A stretch of 64,000 bases of DNA from Clavelina lepadiformis (lineage: Eukaryota; Chordata; Ascidiacea; Aplousobranchia; Clavelinidae). A model generated the notes under the pieces. The model saw only the letters and a list, made by a program, of their open reading frames with translations, was not told the origin of the DNA and searched no databases. Shown in pieces: positions 34,214-47,096 of the stretch. The stretch covers positions 15,626,501-15,690,500 of the forward strand of contig NC_135241.1 in assembly GCF_947623445.1 (NCBI RefSeq), read 5' to 3'. Made by a program: the position numbers and the translations under genes. Each line of letters starts with the position of its first letter. Position 1 is the first letter of the stretch.

Positions 34214-37200
34214 GGTTTATTTATATACACATATATACACCTCTGTTAAATGCTGCAAATAAAAAATTTCATCAGAAGTTAAGCAAATTTCACGCAAATA
34301 ACAGCAAATAACAGCGGCCAAATTTGATGTGTGCAGAAAACAATAACCTATACATAGGTGCAGGTAGACTGATTTCATCTCAGTTGGTGTGCAATAACAC
34401 CTTAAACGCAGTTAACTAGCGTATGCGAGAGAGTTTTTTGAGTGTGTGCATAGGATGGCAAAAAAGTGATATATGCACTTCATAATATGCTTTCCACTTC
34501 TGTATTCCTGTAGTGCAGGCTGTGCCTTTCAAAAAAACATCTTTTTTGTGGTTTTTGAAGCTGGGTAGGAGCATCATATATGATATATATAGAAGAACTT
34601 CTGAGCCACCTATATCGTCGGTTCATGTATCAAATCAAGGAACAGTAGAGGGGTGAAGTAATTACCACCCACCCACGAAAATTTGCAATATGTAGCTACT
34701 TAGATCAACATTTTAATCCTACTGGCAGACGCAATTTACAGAATATTTGGAAGTCAGGAATTGCAGAACAACATGCCAACATTTTAGTCATAGCAAAGTA
34801 GGCATAAAGAGAAACAACATAAATAAAACAAAAACTGAAAAAAAAGAATTCTAACTTTTTAATTTCTAACTTCACTGTTTCACGAAAAAACACTTGTTTG
34901 AAGCTATGTTTCACAAGTTTCTTGCTAACTTAGATCTTATATGACATAGTAATCGAAGCCTTTCCTAACTTTAACTTTTAATTTAAATCTAACTTTGAAG
35001 AAATAAACCCGTAATAGCTAAAATCAACTCTTATCCATTATCCTAATTTAGACTAACTGCATATCTTTAATGAGCTGCATGACTAACTTACGGTGAAATA
35101 GTCACTTTCTTTATGAAATATGTTGTTAGTTTATTCTGCAATCTTTGTAATTATTGATCAGATGTCTGGCCTTATGCATGGCATTATGTAAATTAATACA
35201 AGTTTTACATGAACTGGAACAAAATGCATTTAACTTTTTAAAATATATAATTATTTAATATATAATTACTATTTTCACAAGATCACCAAAATTTGCTTTT
35301 ATAACTTATAAAACAGACATTTTACCAGCGCAATGCCTTATTTATTTTATTTCAAAATTTATACGGATCAATGTAAAAATTTAAAATCTTTAAAAAAACC
35401 TCGGTATTTTACCATCTTCCGCATGCATGCATATTGTGGATTTGTTTTACCTGACACTCAGTCCAGCGTAACCGGCGTAACCGGATGTAACTAAATTGTG
35501 TCTATTTTAATGAACTAGTAGCTAAACATAAGTGGTCAAAAAACTACAGAGAAAGGAGCTCCACAAAAAGTTTTAGAAACATAAAGGAGGAATTATGAGC
35601 AATTGTGTGAAAAAAGGCTCTCTAGCTTGTTTTTTTAACGTAAGATATCACAGTTTTGCCGGATTGGACTGGGTTGAATACTAAAATTTCATTTTAGGCT
35701 TAAAAATCAGGTTTTTCTGAGGATGGTGAATTTGATGCAATGGAATTTGAAGTTTTGAACGTAGAGATTTGAAATTTGGTATACAGTTAGAAGAATCGTG
35801 TTTACTACCTGCAAAGACTCGAATAATGAAAGTAGTAGAAGCCCAGTATTAAAAGGCAAAGGTCATTGGCTCTGCCCTGCTTATCTGTTCCACTGCTACA
35901 GACAAGTTATAACTGTCAAAAGATAAAACTATACAGAATTTCATTGCACTAGCAATCTTTGTATGTGTATTTCTCGACAGATTTTGTGACACGATTTTAA
36001 GTCCGAGCTACAAATAGGCGGTAGCTAGCTTAATTACCATTTACAAACAACCCAAACACTGGACGTTGACCACGCTAGCCTATAGGCTAAACCTGCAACA
36101 AACAAGAACACAAAAAAATTCAAGTAGCCCAACATCTGCGCAACTGGAATTATGACATAATTATCGTATAGACGTATCGCATCGTATAACTGTCACAAGA
36201 GATAAGACAACGCCGTCACAAGATTGCAACACCGCACTTAGTCCAAGCTGTATAAGTTGAAGTTATGGAATCACGTTTCGTTGTGGGGATCAGTTTGTCT
36301 ATCGATTGTCTATTGCGTCACCTATCGAAAAAAATTCAATCACGTGATGGCTAAAACAATGTTTACCGCTGTGGGCAAGAGCATTGTAGTGTAAATTCTT
36401 TAAAAGAGTGATAAAATTTAAATCACGACCATATTATCAAAAAAAATCCACAGAAATCGGTTTTTGCAAATACTCGTAAGAATGGACTGTTATAAAAAAC
36501 TACTTTCATATCTATTTTATTTTGTAGTAATACAGTGTTAGATAATATCAAGGGTGTACAAGTACAGCTGTTTGTAACATTAGTGTTAACACAACGTTTT
36601 TGTTTCAAGTTCTTTCTTAAAGTCTACAACTGTTTTTAATGGCCCTGAGCGGCATATGTTTTCATAATACCCTTTTAACTTAATTGGTTCTGTCCTTCAA
36701 TGGGTCCACAAAAGTTATGATGAAAACTCCCAGTGGCGCCTTTTTGTACTGAAAGTTGACCACTTCTCAACAATATTCTTCAGGCGGAGACTACGGTATT
36801 TTACTCATGAATCGCGCTGACCTCATTCTTTTTTAGCAAAGAAAAATGTAAATCTAGTAAGCTTTGACCATGATTGTAAAACGCACGGCTGAATAACATT
36901 TACTATTTTTGATGACGTATACTGACGAGACAACACACTGCGTTCAGATCAACGAAGAATGCTCAACTTTGCAAAACCGGGCACAATACGGTGGCACAAA
37001 AATAAAAACTTCACCAGCAAATTAGAACCAAAGACTTTTTTATGCTATTCACAAATATAACAATGGAGTAATGCAAGTACTCACATACAAAACAAATGTA
37101 CAGTAGCATGGCGCTAAAAAGTAATTACAAAAAACGTAATTTTTTTACTATTTCTTGCATAAAGTTGCACAAAATATGCATTTATCCGTTATTACACAAA

Positions 37201-37586
37201 CATACCTCTCTGTATGAGAAGCTAACCTACAAAGTATTAAAACAATTCAATTTTCAAACATTCAATTTTCCTAACAGAGATTTACAGCAGAAAGATTTAA
37301 GGAATAAAGCAGGACATCTTGTTACATTCGACAAACGTCAGTTAAACTAATGTTGCTATTAAAACAAACACCATATATATTTTTTCATCCTTACCCGATG
37401 CCTGGAAAATTCCACAGCAAATTTATGAAAACAATTTCAGGAAAGAAAAATTCAAACTATTGCAAATTAAACCAAAACAATTTGCACATTTAACAAATGT
37501 GAATCAAAGTAAAACACAAGTCATGATACACAAATATCAACACCAACTATACAAATGGTGGAAATTTTCATTTGCAATTACATAGT
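34214..37586. other. Lingerer 5' UTR/promoter region and spacer
   Basis: Upstream of the lingerer ATG on the minus strand there is an acceptor-like TTTGCAG near 34250, so a 5' UTR intron is likely. The transcription start was not located. No complete transposon or further exon is supported here. Confidence 0.45.
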
Positions 37587-37714
37587 TTAATTGAAGTCAG
37601 AATCAACAGCCCATCCCATTGATATATGGGCAGTGGTTTCTCCGCAGCTTCTCTTGAATCGACCAGGATCCGCGGCGTTGCATATTTTAGCGTATACGCC
37701 TTTAGTTTCGGGCA
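37587..37714 (-). CDS. Possible isolated exon of unknown gene
   Basis: After an acceptor (TTTGTCAG, minus strand) one frame runs 41 residues to TAA at 37587, reading ETKGVYAKICNAADPG ... TTAHISMGWAVDSDFN. It is distinctly richer in G+C than its surroundings, as exons are here. I do not recognise it. It could be a last coding exon, an alternative 3' exon of ubiquilin, or a non-coding 5' exon of lingerer (a donor-like CTAT/GTAATT follows). A second frame is also open. Confidence 0.25.
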
Positions 37715-38283
37715 CTGACAAATTTTATATGTTATTCACTGCCATGTGCAAAGAAACTTAAGTCAAATGAAAATGATCTATTTGTCAGTGGTAGCAAGTT
37801 ATAATTGGAAATAGTATAACAAATAATAATAGTTGTGGTGAATCAATCACAATATAAATACAGTAATCTGCCAGTTAAGGACTAGGGTTGGGACTTTGGC
37901 CGATCTTCGCTATTAGCTGGCACCATAGTCACTAATTGCCAAGTCACGCTGTAAATCACAGGCAAAACCACCACTTATGTTTAAGAAGCATCATGTTTTG
38001 TATTAGAAATATATGTCAAGCTAGACTGCAAAGTGTATCACTCTGGGGAAACAATGGTATGATGTAAAGCAAAGATGATTTTTCAAACTTTTATGTCTAC
38101 TTAGCCTGTTTTCATGTTTACAACTAACAAATTGCTGCCAAGGTTGAACGCATGATTTTTGAATTTTCTTTACTTTTCCCAAACCTATCTGGGATGAAGG
38201 CTTTATAACAAAGTGCGTACTAAAGCAGGAGATCACGGTATTGAAAATAACTCAAAGAAAATTAATCAATTCAGTCACAATGC
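37715..38283. other. Ubiquilin 3' UTR side
   Basis: This is AT-rich sequence directly downstream of the ubiquilin stop and is probably 3' UTR. Nothing else is supported. Confidence 0.45.
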
Positions 38284-41200
38284 TCACTTCAGTAGAAGTT
38301 CAATGGCTGCATTTACATTGCCATTAGTTCTTGTGAGTGCTTGTATATTTGCTTCGCGATTGATAAATCCCATTGCAGAAAGCTGCTCCAGTTGGGCCTG
38401 ATAACGAGTTTCTGGTGGCTCCTTTTGGAAATTAAATTCAACTCAATTGAATTCACAGTTTTCGAAATAGATTTCAGGATAAGTAAATTATTTCTACTGA
38501 GCGTAAATATTATTCCCATATACTGTATATATTTTTAAATTGTCGGCAAAAGTAATTTCTAATAATTACAATTTTTTGGGCCATAGCATATTGGTACAAT
38601 AGCAAGCAATTTGTATAGCAGTTTGTATTCAGTAAACAAACTATAACCACTAAAACGGATGTTTTTCAAATTTCTTATAAATAATTTTGAAAATCTTACT
38701 TGTGGCCTGGATGCACCACCAGTTGCTAAAGTTTGCATCATTTGGCTGAGAAGGGCTTGATGAGTTGCAGAAGAAGTGGTTGTTGAAGTTGAGGTAGGAG
38801 CAGTAGTAGTACTACTGGAGCCTGTGGTGGATGAAGTGGTGGTTGTAGACGATAAATTCGTTCCGAATGTATTTCCAAGTCTAGATTATCAAACAGTTAA
38901 TCAAAAATTTGGTTTTATAATATCGATATCCACCAATGACACTAACTGAGTGGGTTAAAAAGCTAGGCAAAGGGAATATTGCAACAAGACTGCAAACTTC
39001 CAGACTCAACCAACTCGCAGTTTATCAAACACCCACTTAATCAAGATTATAAACAGATAATAAAATAGAATGCCAAACACTGGAATATAAATCAGTTATA
39101 CCCTCTTTTGCTGCTTTAAAAGCTGCTCTTAAAACGCCAGGTCAAAATGACCGACCAATAAAATGTTCATTATTATAAAATTGGTAAACACTAGGATGAT
39201 CATGATTTAAACTATAACTACCTTGAACAATTAAGTGTGTCAATTGTTGCATATAGCAAAAAAGCTTCAATTGAATTATATTTGGTCAGAAACCATTGTT
39301 GAAGTAAAATGGCTTTAAATACCATTTGTTGCACATTATTACTGAGGCCTGGCAGATGTTACATGAATTTCTTGTTCTGTTAGGGCATGTTGAGGCTGCG
39401 CCTCTATTTCACGACCGAATCTTTTTATCCAAAAAAATTTGATTTCATTATACAGCAATCAGCAGCACTTTTTATGATAGTGACCCGGGAATTGTCCAAG
39501 TACCTCGGCTCTTCAATAAGGTATGAGTTGTGTTATTTGTGTAAACTTTCAGCTAGTAATCTTAGACTGGCAAATAACTTTGAACAAATTCTAACTATTG
39601 ATCAGCAATGATCAATAACATTTTAAAATATTAAAAAAGGATAACTTCTTCTTCAGAGTATGTTTTGGTTTTATGAACAGCACCAGATTTTGTTTTATGA
39701 TAGATTCCAGAAAAAAGATATTTTTTCAGCTCGTATATGCATAAAGTTTGATATTACCTTTACTGATATTACCATAATTTCTCTGTATAACAGCTAAGTA
39801 AAAGCTCCTGCTGTTCTTTCTTAATAACAAGACTGCTCGCAAACTAGTGTTAATTCTGAATATAGTAGTGACTTATCCCAGAGTAAATTAGACCAATATT
39901 TTACATCATATCCATTATTAAAAAAGTAAGTTAAGATTACACACAACGTAGCATCATTTCACTACAGGTGAAACATTGCATTAGGGCAGGATAAAATTAT
40001 CAGTATTTACCATGACAACACAGAAATTGGTATAATCTACAGAAATTCATGTTGCAAGTAAAAACAATGTACAATATGTTACTTTTTACAAAGCTTATAA
40101 CTATTTACGGCAATCGTACACTTACGCAGGAAATAATCCAGGTGCTTCCCTTTGCAATGTTTGCATGCTAGTTTGAATTTGAGTGAGTGCTTCCATTGCC
40201 CTTGGGTTGGTAAAAACTGTCTGCATTTCAGGTCTCTGCATTTGCTGTAACATGGCTGGCATCATCTCTCGCATTTGTGGGTTATCAGCAAACATGGGGT
40301 TTTGTGAAAAAATCTAGCACAAAATATAATTTTTGTGGTATTTCAATTTTTTGGATACTTTAAAAATGGTGTCGAATGTTGATGTATGTGACAAAAAACA
40401 CACTCTTACTAACCTGGTTTGCAAGGTCAGGATTTTCACTCATACTTCGCATCATATTTTGCATGTAGGGGGCATTCATCATATTTTGCATCATACTTGG
40501 GTTTTCTGTTATCTGCTGCATTAAATTTTGCATGGCCGGGGTGTTGAACATGGCTGTATACAAAATTTAGCCTCGTTATACTTAGCTAGTTTAATATATT
40601 TTTGGCCTAAAGGCCAAAGTTGCAAAAGTAATTAAATTCTAAAATTTGGCCAAAAAATAAAAAGCAGTGATCAAGAAAACTATAAATAATTTGATTGCTG
40701 AATCATAGTTATAGTGCAAGTATACAAATATATATATCCACATACATCCTGCAGCAGGGGTTCCCGTAGATGAGCTATTAGCAGTACTAGTTGTTGTTGT
40801 TGCTGCTGAAGATTGTGCAGTTGTTCTAGAAGCATTTCTACCTCCAGAACTCCATGGATTTGGCAATGGTTCCGTGTTCTCAATTGTTTGAGTTGTTGCT
40901 GTAGCTGATAGTAAAAAATACACCTCAAAAGCATATACATGGACAACAGGACAAGTGTAATACTTTATCGCAGACAAAAAGTTTCTATAATTGATTTTGG
41001 TTAAAAATTGAAAAGCAGCATTTCTCTGCCATATTTTCTGAACAGTTATATTTGACTGTTGAGACAGTTCTGACAAAATGAATATGAAAATTCAAAGCAT
41101 ATATATGATAATATTATTTAGAATGGTGTATTTTACGCAAATACTATACTGGTAAGGACAGTAAGCCTACCTATAGAATATACAGTAACATTCCTTTATA

Positions 41201-43254
41201 ATAATTTTGTTTCAACCAAACTCCAACATAAATTCAACAGCAAATAAATAAAAGCACATACAATGAAAAGTCGATATATGTATCTGATGTGTTATTAAAT
41301 AGATTGATGTAAAGAGTATTGTTTACCATCACTTGAGTTTGAACCGTCTCCCACCAATGCAGAAAATGGATTTTGCCCAAATTGGTCTTGAGCAGCATTA
41401 AGCATTGGCTCTTGGATATCAGTGTACATCCTCCTCAATGCATTGTATCCACCTGGTATACTTTCCAAATTGCTCATTGCTCTAAAACAATAAATGTTTA
41501 ATTGCCTTGGAAGAAATTATTGAACAAAAAAAATAAAAAGGTATAATTATTTATTTAAACCTGTCTTGGTTTCGCATCATTTCTTGTAGCATTGCTGGAT
41601 TTCTAGCCAATTCCATTGTTTGTCGCATTAGCTGGGGATTGTTCAGCATGTGAGTTATTTCAGGATTTCGCTGCAACAAAAAAGTACAAATATAGAATTA
41701 TAAATTGCAGTGGAATAGAATGTAAATAAGGCTGTGCAAATAGTTAAGTGGTAAACCTATAGGTAACAGCAGATTTTTATTGCAATGAACAACAAATATA
41801 GATACCCCACCTCCATAAGTTGTTGCATTTGTGGATTATTCACCATCATCTGCTGCAAAATCTCAGGGTTGGACATCATGTTTTGCACAAATGGGTTTTC
41901 CATTATTTGTTGTAGTGCCTGAAATTTGTTACTAGTTTGTAAAATTGTAAAAGCTCTGTTGGCAACACAGCAGAAAATATAACTATTTCAGAAAGTTATT
42001 TCTTTTCTTAAATTACCACATACTTGAGGATTAGACATGAGCTCTCTTTGCATTTGCTGTTGCATCTCCATCATATTTCCTGAGCCAAAAGATCCAAGTC
42101 CAGAGCCCAGGCCAGAAAACAAGTCTATAAAATATGAAGAAAGTCAGACATCCACATGTATGTTAGTCAATTATACCCTAAAAATTCTTAGTGTTGAAAT
42201 AGGCCAAGCAAGTCATGAACAGTGAGAATTTTGGTTCTGCCAAAATGACAAGTTTAAAAAACAGTAAAAGAAAGAGAAAGTTAAACACTAAAATTTAAAG
42301 CTACAACTAAGACATGGTATCGAAATGTTTATCTTTGGACTGAAGAAAAGTGTTCACATGATTCACAACTTGGGTATGATTCCTCACTGCCACTGGAGTC
42401 CTGGTTATTGATCATGTTTTAGTGTCTTTTGCAACAAATGTATTTTTTATTTGTTTTTTGAGTATATTTATGGCTGTGTCTGAGTTTGAAACTGTTCAAC
42501 AGGACCACTGCACAGAAGCAAGTGTCGTAAATGCCTTCTTTAAGGGAACTGTAGCGCCACTGAGTAATAACCTGGCTGTTTCAATTACTGTGGCTCACAT
42601 TCTAACCAATGACCTATACAAACAAGATGAGATTGTCCATTACCAAATGGATTTGCAGCAGGTTGTGGATTAGTTTGTTGTTGTTGCTGCTGCTGCCGTT
42701 GATCACCAGAGCTAGAGGTCTGGGTTGTGCTTGAATTTGCGCCAGTGCTTGCCTGAGTATTCTTGGGCAAAGATTTGATGACCAGGTGCATAGTGTGTCC
42801 ATCTTTTATTTGATGATGATTTAGGCTTTCAGAATCCTTCAGAATTTTGCCAGAGAATATTATGACCAGCTGTTCAACTGTTGATTTGAACTTTTCAGAC
42901 ACTTTCACTTTTAACTGGAGAAAAACAAGCGATGATTTTAAACAAGATAATCATGTCGTGCAATAATATACAATGATATGAATATCATGATCTGCCTTTA
43001 TCAATAAAAATTTTATAATTCTGCCAATACAATGGAAAAACTTTGTAAACACATTTGTGACCATTATTAGTTTAAGAATTATACACATTTTCTACAAACA
43101 CTTGACAATAATGCAGTATATATTTCAAACAATCCCATACGTCTTTAATGAGAATTCCACTTGGTACTGAGAACTCCACCTTGTCCTTTGGAGTCTTTAC
43201 AAAGATAGTTATCAAATCAGAACCACTCTCTGTGGTGGCAACTTTGTCACTCAT
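38284..43254 (-). CDS. UBQLN: Ubiquilin, UBL-UBA proteasome shuttle
   Basis: Ubiquilin carries ubiquitylated or mislocalised membrane proteins to the proteasome and also works in autophagy. Eleven exons join in phase into 554 residues (human UBQLN1 589): 43141-43254, 42644-42914, 42024-42124, 41811-41918, 41561-41670, 41327-41481, 40746-40904, 40414-40553, 40126-40313, 38700-38880, 38284-38421. Domains: N-terminal ubiquitin-like fold at about residues 14-86 ([31 protein letters not shown]), a polyQ linker, Met/Gln/Asn-rich STI1 repeats ([43 protein letters not shown]), the family segment NTEPLPNPW, a Thr/Ser-rich spacer, and a C-terminal UBA at about 510-553 ([28 protein letters not shown]). 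The ATG at 43254 gives a normal UBL spacing. As one gene in a non-vertebrate, it is the likely pro-orthologue of UBQLN1/2/4. Confidence 0.95.
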
Positions 43255-43847
43255 TGTGAAATAATGAAGAGATTATACTAAATCTAATGAATATAACTAT
43301 GAGCTAGATCGAAAAGTATGGCAGTTAATGACAAATAGTTCAGGCGCCATAATTCTTTATTTTACCGTGGTATAAATTTACATCTGAACTTGCCTTGTTC
43401 ATTTATTACAAATTGAAATGACAGAGTCCAGTGCCAGATATTTCAACATAGAAATGAAATACAGTAGTTAAATTGGTTTGGTAAAATTTGGTTAATTCAA
43501 AACCTCTAATGGCAAATTAGGTGAACTGCCGAAATATGCAATCCGAAATATGTAATAACACAAGAACATGCACACAATTAAAATGACTTCGTCCATTTCA
43601 CATACAGTATTTAAAACCATATACACTCATTTACACAACCAAAATCCAGGTGTCGAACCAGTACAGAAACTTAAAACGGTTTGAGTGAATGTATTTTGGA
43701 AACCGAACCGAGACCAGAACCCAGAACTCAATATATTAAATTTTTATGAACTCAAACCATTGAAGATATCGAGGCAAAAACTCAAACCGGAATTGAATCT
43801 TTCTCGGCCGTAACCAATTCAAAGTGCAGTAACTTCATTGGAAGGTA
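43255..43847. other. Ubiquilin upstream region
   Basis: This is the 5' flank of ubiquilin. A stretch at 43640-43800 is rich in 'aaccgaacc/aaccagaaccc' words and may be repeat-derived, but no paired end was found. Confidence 0.4.
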
Positions 43848-44071
43848 TGAGGGCAAGTCAAAAAGTTGTTCTTCACTGGTGCATTGTGCTAGTGGAGCGG
43901 CCATTTTTATCAACTGAAACCAACAGCTGTAGTAAAGACCGATCAAACAAGTAGATCAGCTGAACATGATCACATGACACAGCAGTCGGCACGCGAAAAA
44001 AGAGTTGCGCCAAAAAGAAAAGCGAGAGTGTGCTCTACAACAATGTGTGGAAAATTTTTGACTTGCTCTCG
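43848..44071. mobile_element. Small mariner-type MITE
   Basis: The 224-bp element is flanked by TA (43846-43847, 44072-44073). Its ends are inverted copies: left TGAGGGCAAGTCAAAAAG, right (other strand) CGAGAGCAAGTCAAAAAT. These match the mariner/IS630 style of end. No coding capacity is visible. Confidence 0.75.
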
Positions 44072-44876
44072 TAATTGAAAACGTTTCGTTAGTTGTACAT
44101 AATACACTTAAATTTAAATCTCTTAACTAAGAACTACTCACACCTGATCTGATGATAGTCTTTGACATAACGAAGTGTTACTTGGGCAGTATAATTGAAG
44201 AGATTACAAAGTAAGCAGCTGATTAATGTTATTTAAACCAGAAGCAAACCATACATTAGTAGATTTGCTAAACCCGAAGCAAAGACGGAGTAAATGCGTG
44301 CATCCAATGCAAACCTGAACCAGAGTTGAACAGTTTTCCACTGTAGTTCTACTTCCGCATCAAAATGCGCTCATTACAAACTCACACAATTAAAATGCTG
44401 TTATCACTTGAGTTGTCTTACTTCATACATCACTTAATATGCTCTGACTTATGCACAATTCATCACTAAATGCCTAATTGGACTTATAAAAAAATTGTTA
44501 GGGATGAAAGAAAAGTGCCGAACTACTCGACCTGTCAAATTACACAAAGCTGAATTAGTATCTTTTATTTTGTTTCCTCCCCAAATGGTTTTCGCTAGTT
44601 GCGCTGCTGGTAGCAGGTAATGGTTAGTTTCAGTGTTAGAACGTCACAGAAAACAGTACATGTAATGGTCAAGCAAGGGGGATCTATAAGATTTTAATGG
44701 GGTGTTCCATTCGCCTGCAGTCTTGAAAATGAGAATTCCCTAAGAAATGGAAACTTTGCCAAATTTATTTTACTGCTGGTTTATTTGCTTCCATATCACC
44801 ATTTATGGCATATTGGTTAATTAACTAAAAATATTTGAACTTTTATTTAGAAAGCTAAATCATTCTTAGCCTAGAT
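44072..44876. other. Unassigned intergenic DNA
   Basis: I see no gene or complete element here. Confidence 0.4.
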
Positions 44877-45052
44877 CAGGGATGTCCAACCTGCGGCCCG
44901 CCTGAGATTTTTGTGCGGCCCGCTAGTCATTTTCACTCCAAAAGTATGTACTTTATGCACCCATTTTTCTTGAAATTTAATAGGTTCTGCGGCCCATTGA
45001 ATTATTTCAAGTGACAATGCGGCCCACTATAATAAAAGGTTGGACATCCCTG
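44877..45052. mobile_element. Short hAT-type MITE, CAGGGATGTCCAACC ends
   Basis: The 176-bp element has exact inverted ends (CAGGGATGTCCAACC and GGTTGGACATCCCTG) and a perfect 8-bp duplication GCCTAGAT (44869-44876 and 45053-45060). Inside, 'tgcggcccgc/tgcggcccac' words repeat. It is related in its ends to 14831-15294. Confidence 0.92.
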
Positions 45053-45060
45053 GCCTAGAT

Positions 45061-46315
45061 CATTCCACTGTTTGCTTTCCCTGTTAAATTACCTAAAGTA
45101 TTAAAATCAACCTGTTAAAATACCACTATGCATTGTGTTTAATGTTTTTCCTAAAAAATATTTTCTATAGCGAAATCACCATGCAATGTGTAGAAGCCAA
45201 CATGGGTCACTGACACGCTTGTGCGGGAAATTTTTAACTGCATTGCTGCCAGGCATTGTTGAAAGTACCAGCTTGGTTTCAATTGATGCTTAACCCATAT
45301 GCGGCTTTTTCAACAGGAGAAAAAATTGTGCAATTGGCAGAGAGAAAGGCGAGAAACAGGTAGAGGAGAAAAATGTTTGCTTCATTTCACAAAAACCTTT
45401 TAGAAAATGTGTTGTGTTGCCAGCAAAATAAACCTTTAAGCAGTACATGCAAAAACTATTTTAACTGCCGAGGGTGGTGTTACAACATCTCAACACCCAG
45501 GCTGTATCCGCCCTTGTGGTCAAGCATTCTCGTCTATTCGGCAGTTAGAGGTTAACAGCTAAAACTGAGTTTGGTGAGCTGTAGTTTCACTTGTTCATTC
45601 ACCAGCCCAATCCAATGATACAAAACATAATACTACTTATCCAGTACTAAATAAAATCGATCACCTTACCCTAAGCTAGGCCCGGTTTGTATTTTGGCAC
45701 AGCTGCACACCTGACATAAATTTCAAGCAAACTGTCTGCACAGTTAAACTTTTTATATGCCGTATACATAGCTGCTTAATAGCCTAAAGATACTTTTGCA
45801 TAAAAGTTCGTTCGAATGGAATATAATTCTAAGCTGCAATATTGCTATATATATATATTTGACCATCGAAAGTTATACTGATGCATTACTCATTCGCAAA
45901 TTTGAAGTCCAGTGCGTAGGATTCAAACCGCTATAAAATAAAAACTAAGAAACATATTTTTAATATTTTTTTTATCGTGTAAAGAAATTCATATGCTATT
46001 TACCTGAGTGAAATTGTTACAATCCGTTGCCTAAAACGTTTGCAATGCGTAAGAGTTTATGTGCTATCTGCCGCGTGTGTAAATATAGTAATTCAGTTTG
46101 TATTTACTTCTAATTTATTTCGTTTATACATTGTCAGAAATTTCGTTTACTGGCTCCATTAGAGGAAAAACTGAATCCTGAAAATGTTTTGGCTAAACAA
46201 CAGTTTAAAAGTATGTTATGCATACATTTTATGTTATAAAATGCTGCATGCGATGGGATATATAGAGTTTGTTGTTGTACGTTGAGTATAACTTGTTTTA
46301 TTTGGGTTTGGATCA
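45061..46315. other. Unassigned intergenic DNA
   Basis: I see no gene. A short (TA)n run lies near 45848-45861. Confidence 0.4.
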
Positions 46316-46645
46316 GCAAGATAGTGTGTTTTTCATATTGTGCTAATTGTCAAAATTAGCCCTTATTCTTAAAAAATTCTTGTGCATATTTGGTGATATT
46401 ATAACGTTATTAGTGTTCTATTTCATGCGTTTACCATTAAATACTGTGCTATATTTTGGCGTTGCATAGTATACGCGACTCATTTCTATTTCTTCCTAAT
46501 TACGTCAACCTTTGCTATAACGCACACACAATACCTTGTCTCTTCACGTTCAGTATAGTTTCTGCAGTGATATCGAATGCATCTCTGATGTGCTCTGAAA
46601 GCAGTAAACGTTTCGTTGCGAAACAATAATATAACTATAGTCAAG
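46316..46645 (+). repeat. Local direct duplication, unit A
   Basis: It starts GCAAGATAGTGTG and shares ATTAGCCCTTATT, TTTCTGCAGTGATATC and AATAATATAACTATA with unit B at 46875-47096, in the same order. Unit B lacks about 100 bp from the middle. Confidence 0.75.
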
Positions 46646-46874
46646 AACAAAAAAATATTTGATTCCTTTTGTTGTAGTTGCTCCAATTCGTGATGATATA
46701 TTTGTAGCATTTTGTGATGTTTTACTTCTAACTTTAATACCTATACTACATTCATACTTTAGAATAAATATAAGTAATCTTACCTATACAGCGAAACATA
46801 CTATTTTATATGATGCTTATAGTGTTGTCATATGGGGTACTACCACGAGCATACTTTTTTAAAAAGGCCAAGGG

Positions 46875-47096
46875 GCAAGATAGTGTGCTAATAGTCATAA
46901 TTAGCCCTTATTACTACGAAATTCTTGTGCAGATCTGATGATATTATAATGTTATCAACCATTGCTACAATGACAACGCACAATGAGTTGTCTCTTTACG
47001 TTCAGTCTAGTTTCTGCAGTGATATCAAATGCTTCTCTGATATGTGCTCCGAAAGCAGTACACGTTTTATTATGAATCAATAATATAACTATATTC
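46875..47096 (+). repeat. Local direct duplication, unit B
   Basis: This shorter second copy lies 230 bp after unit A. The order of shared blocks is kept, so it is a degenerate local duplication or two copies of one repeat family. Confidence 0.75.

Noticed and set aside
37875..37900. ACTAGGGTTGGGA, like the TAGGGTTGG hAT end
   Set aside because: No partner end or target duplication was found nearby.
43620..44340. Stretches of 'aaccgaacc/aaccagaac' words on both sides of the 43848-44071 MITE
   Set aside because: They look repeat-like, but inverted ends could not be paired, so no element was called beyond the MITE.
45908..45936. tRNA-like B box (GGTTTGAATCC on the minus strand)
   Set aside because: No A box at the right distance and no cloverleaf or acceptor stem.
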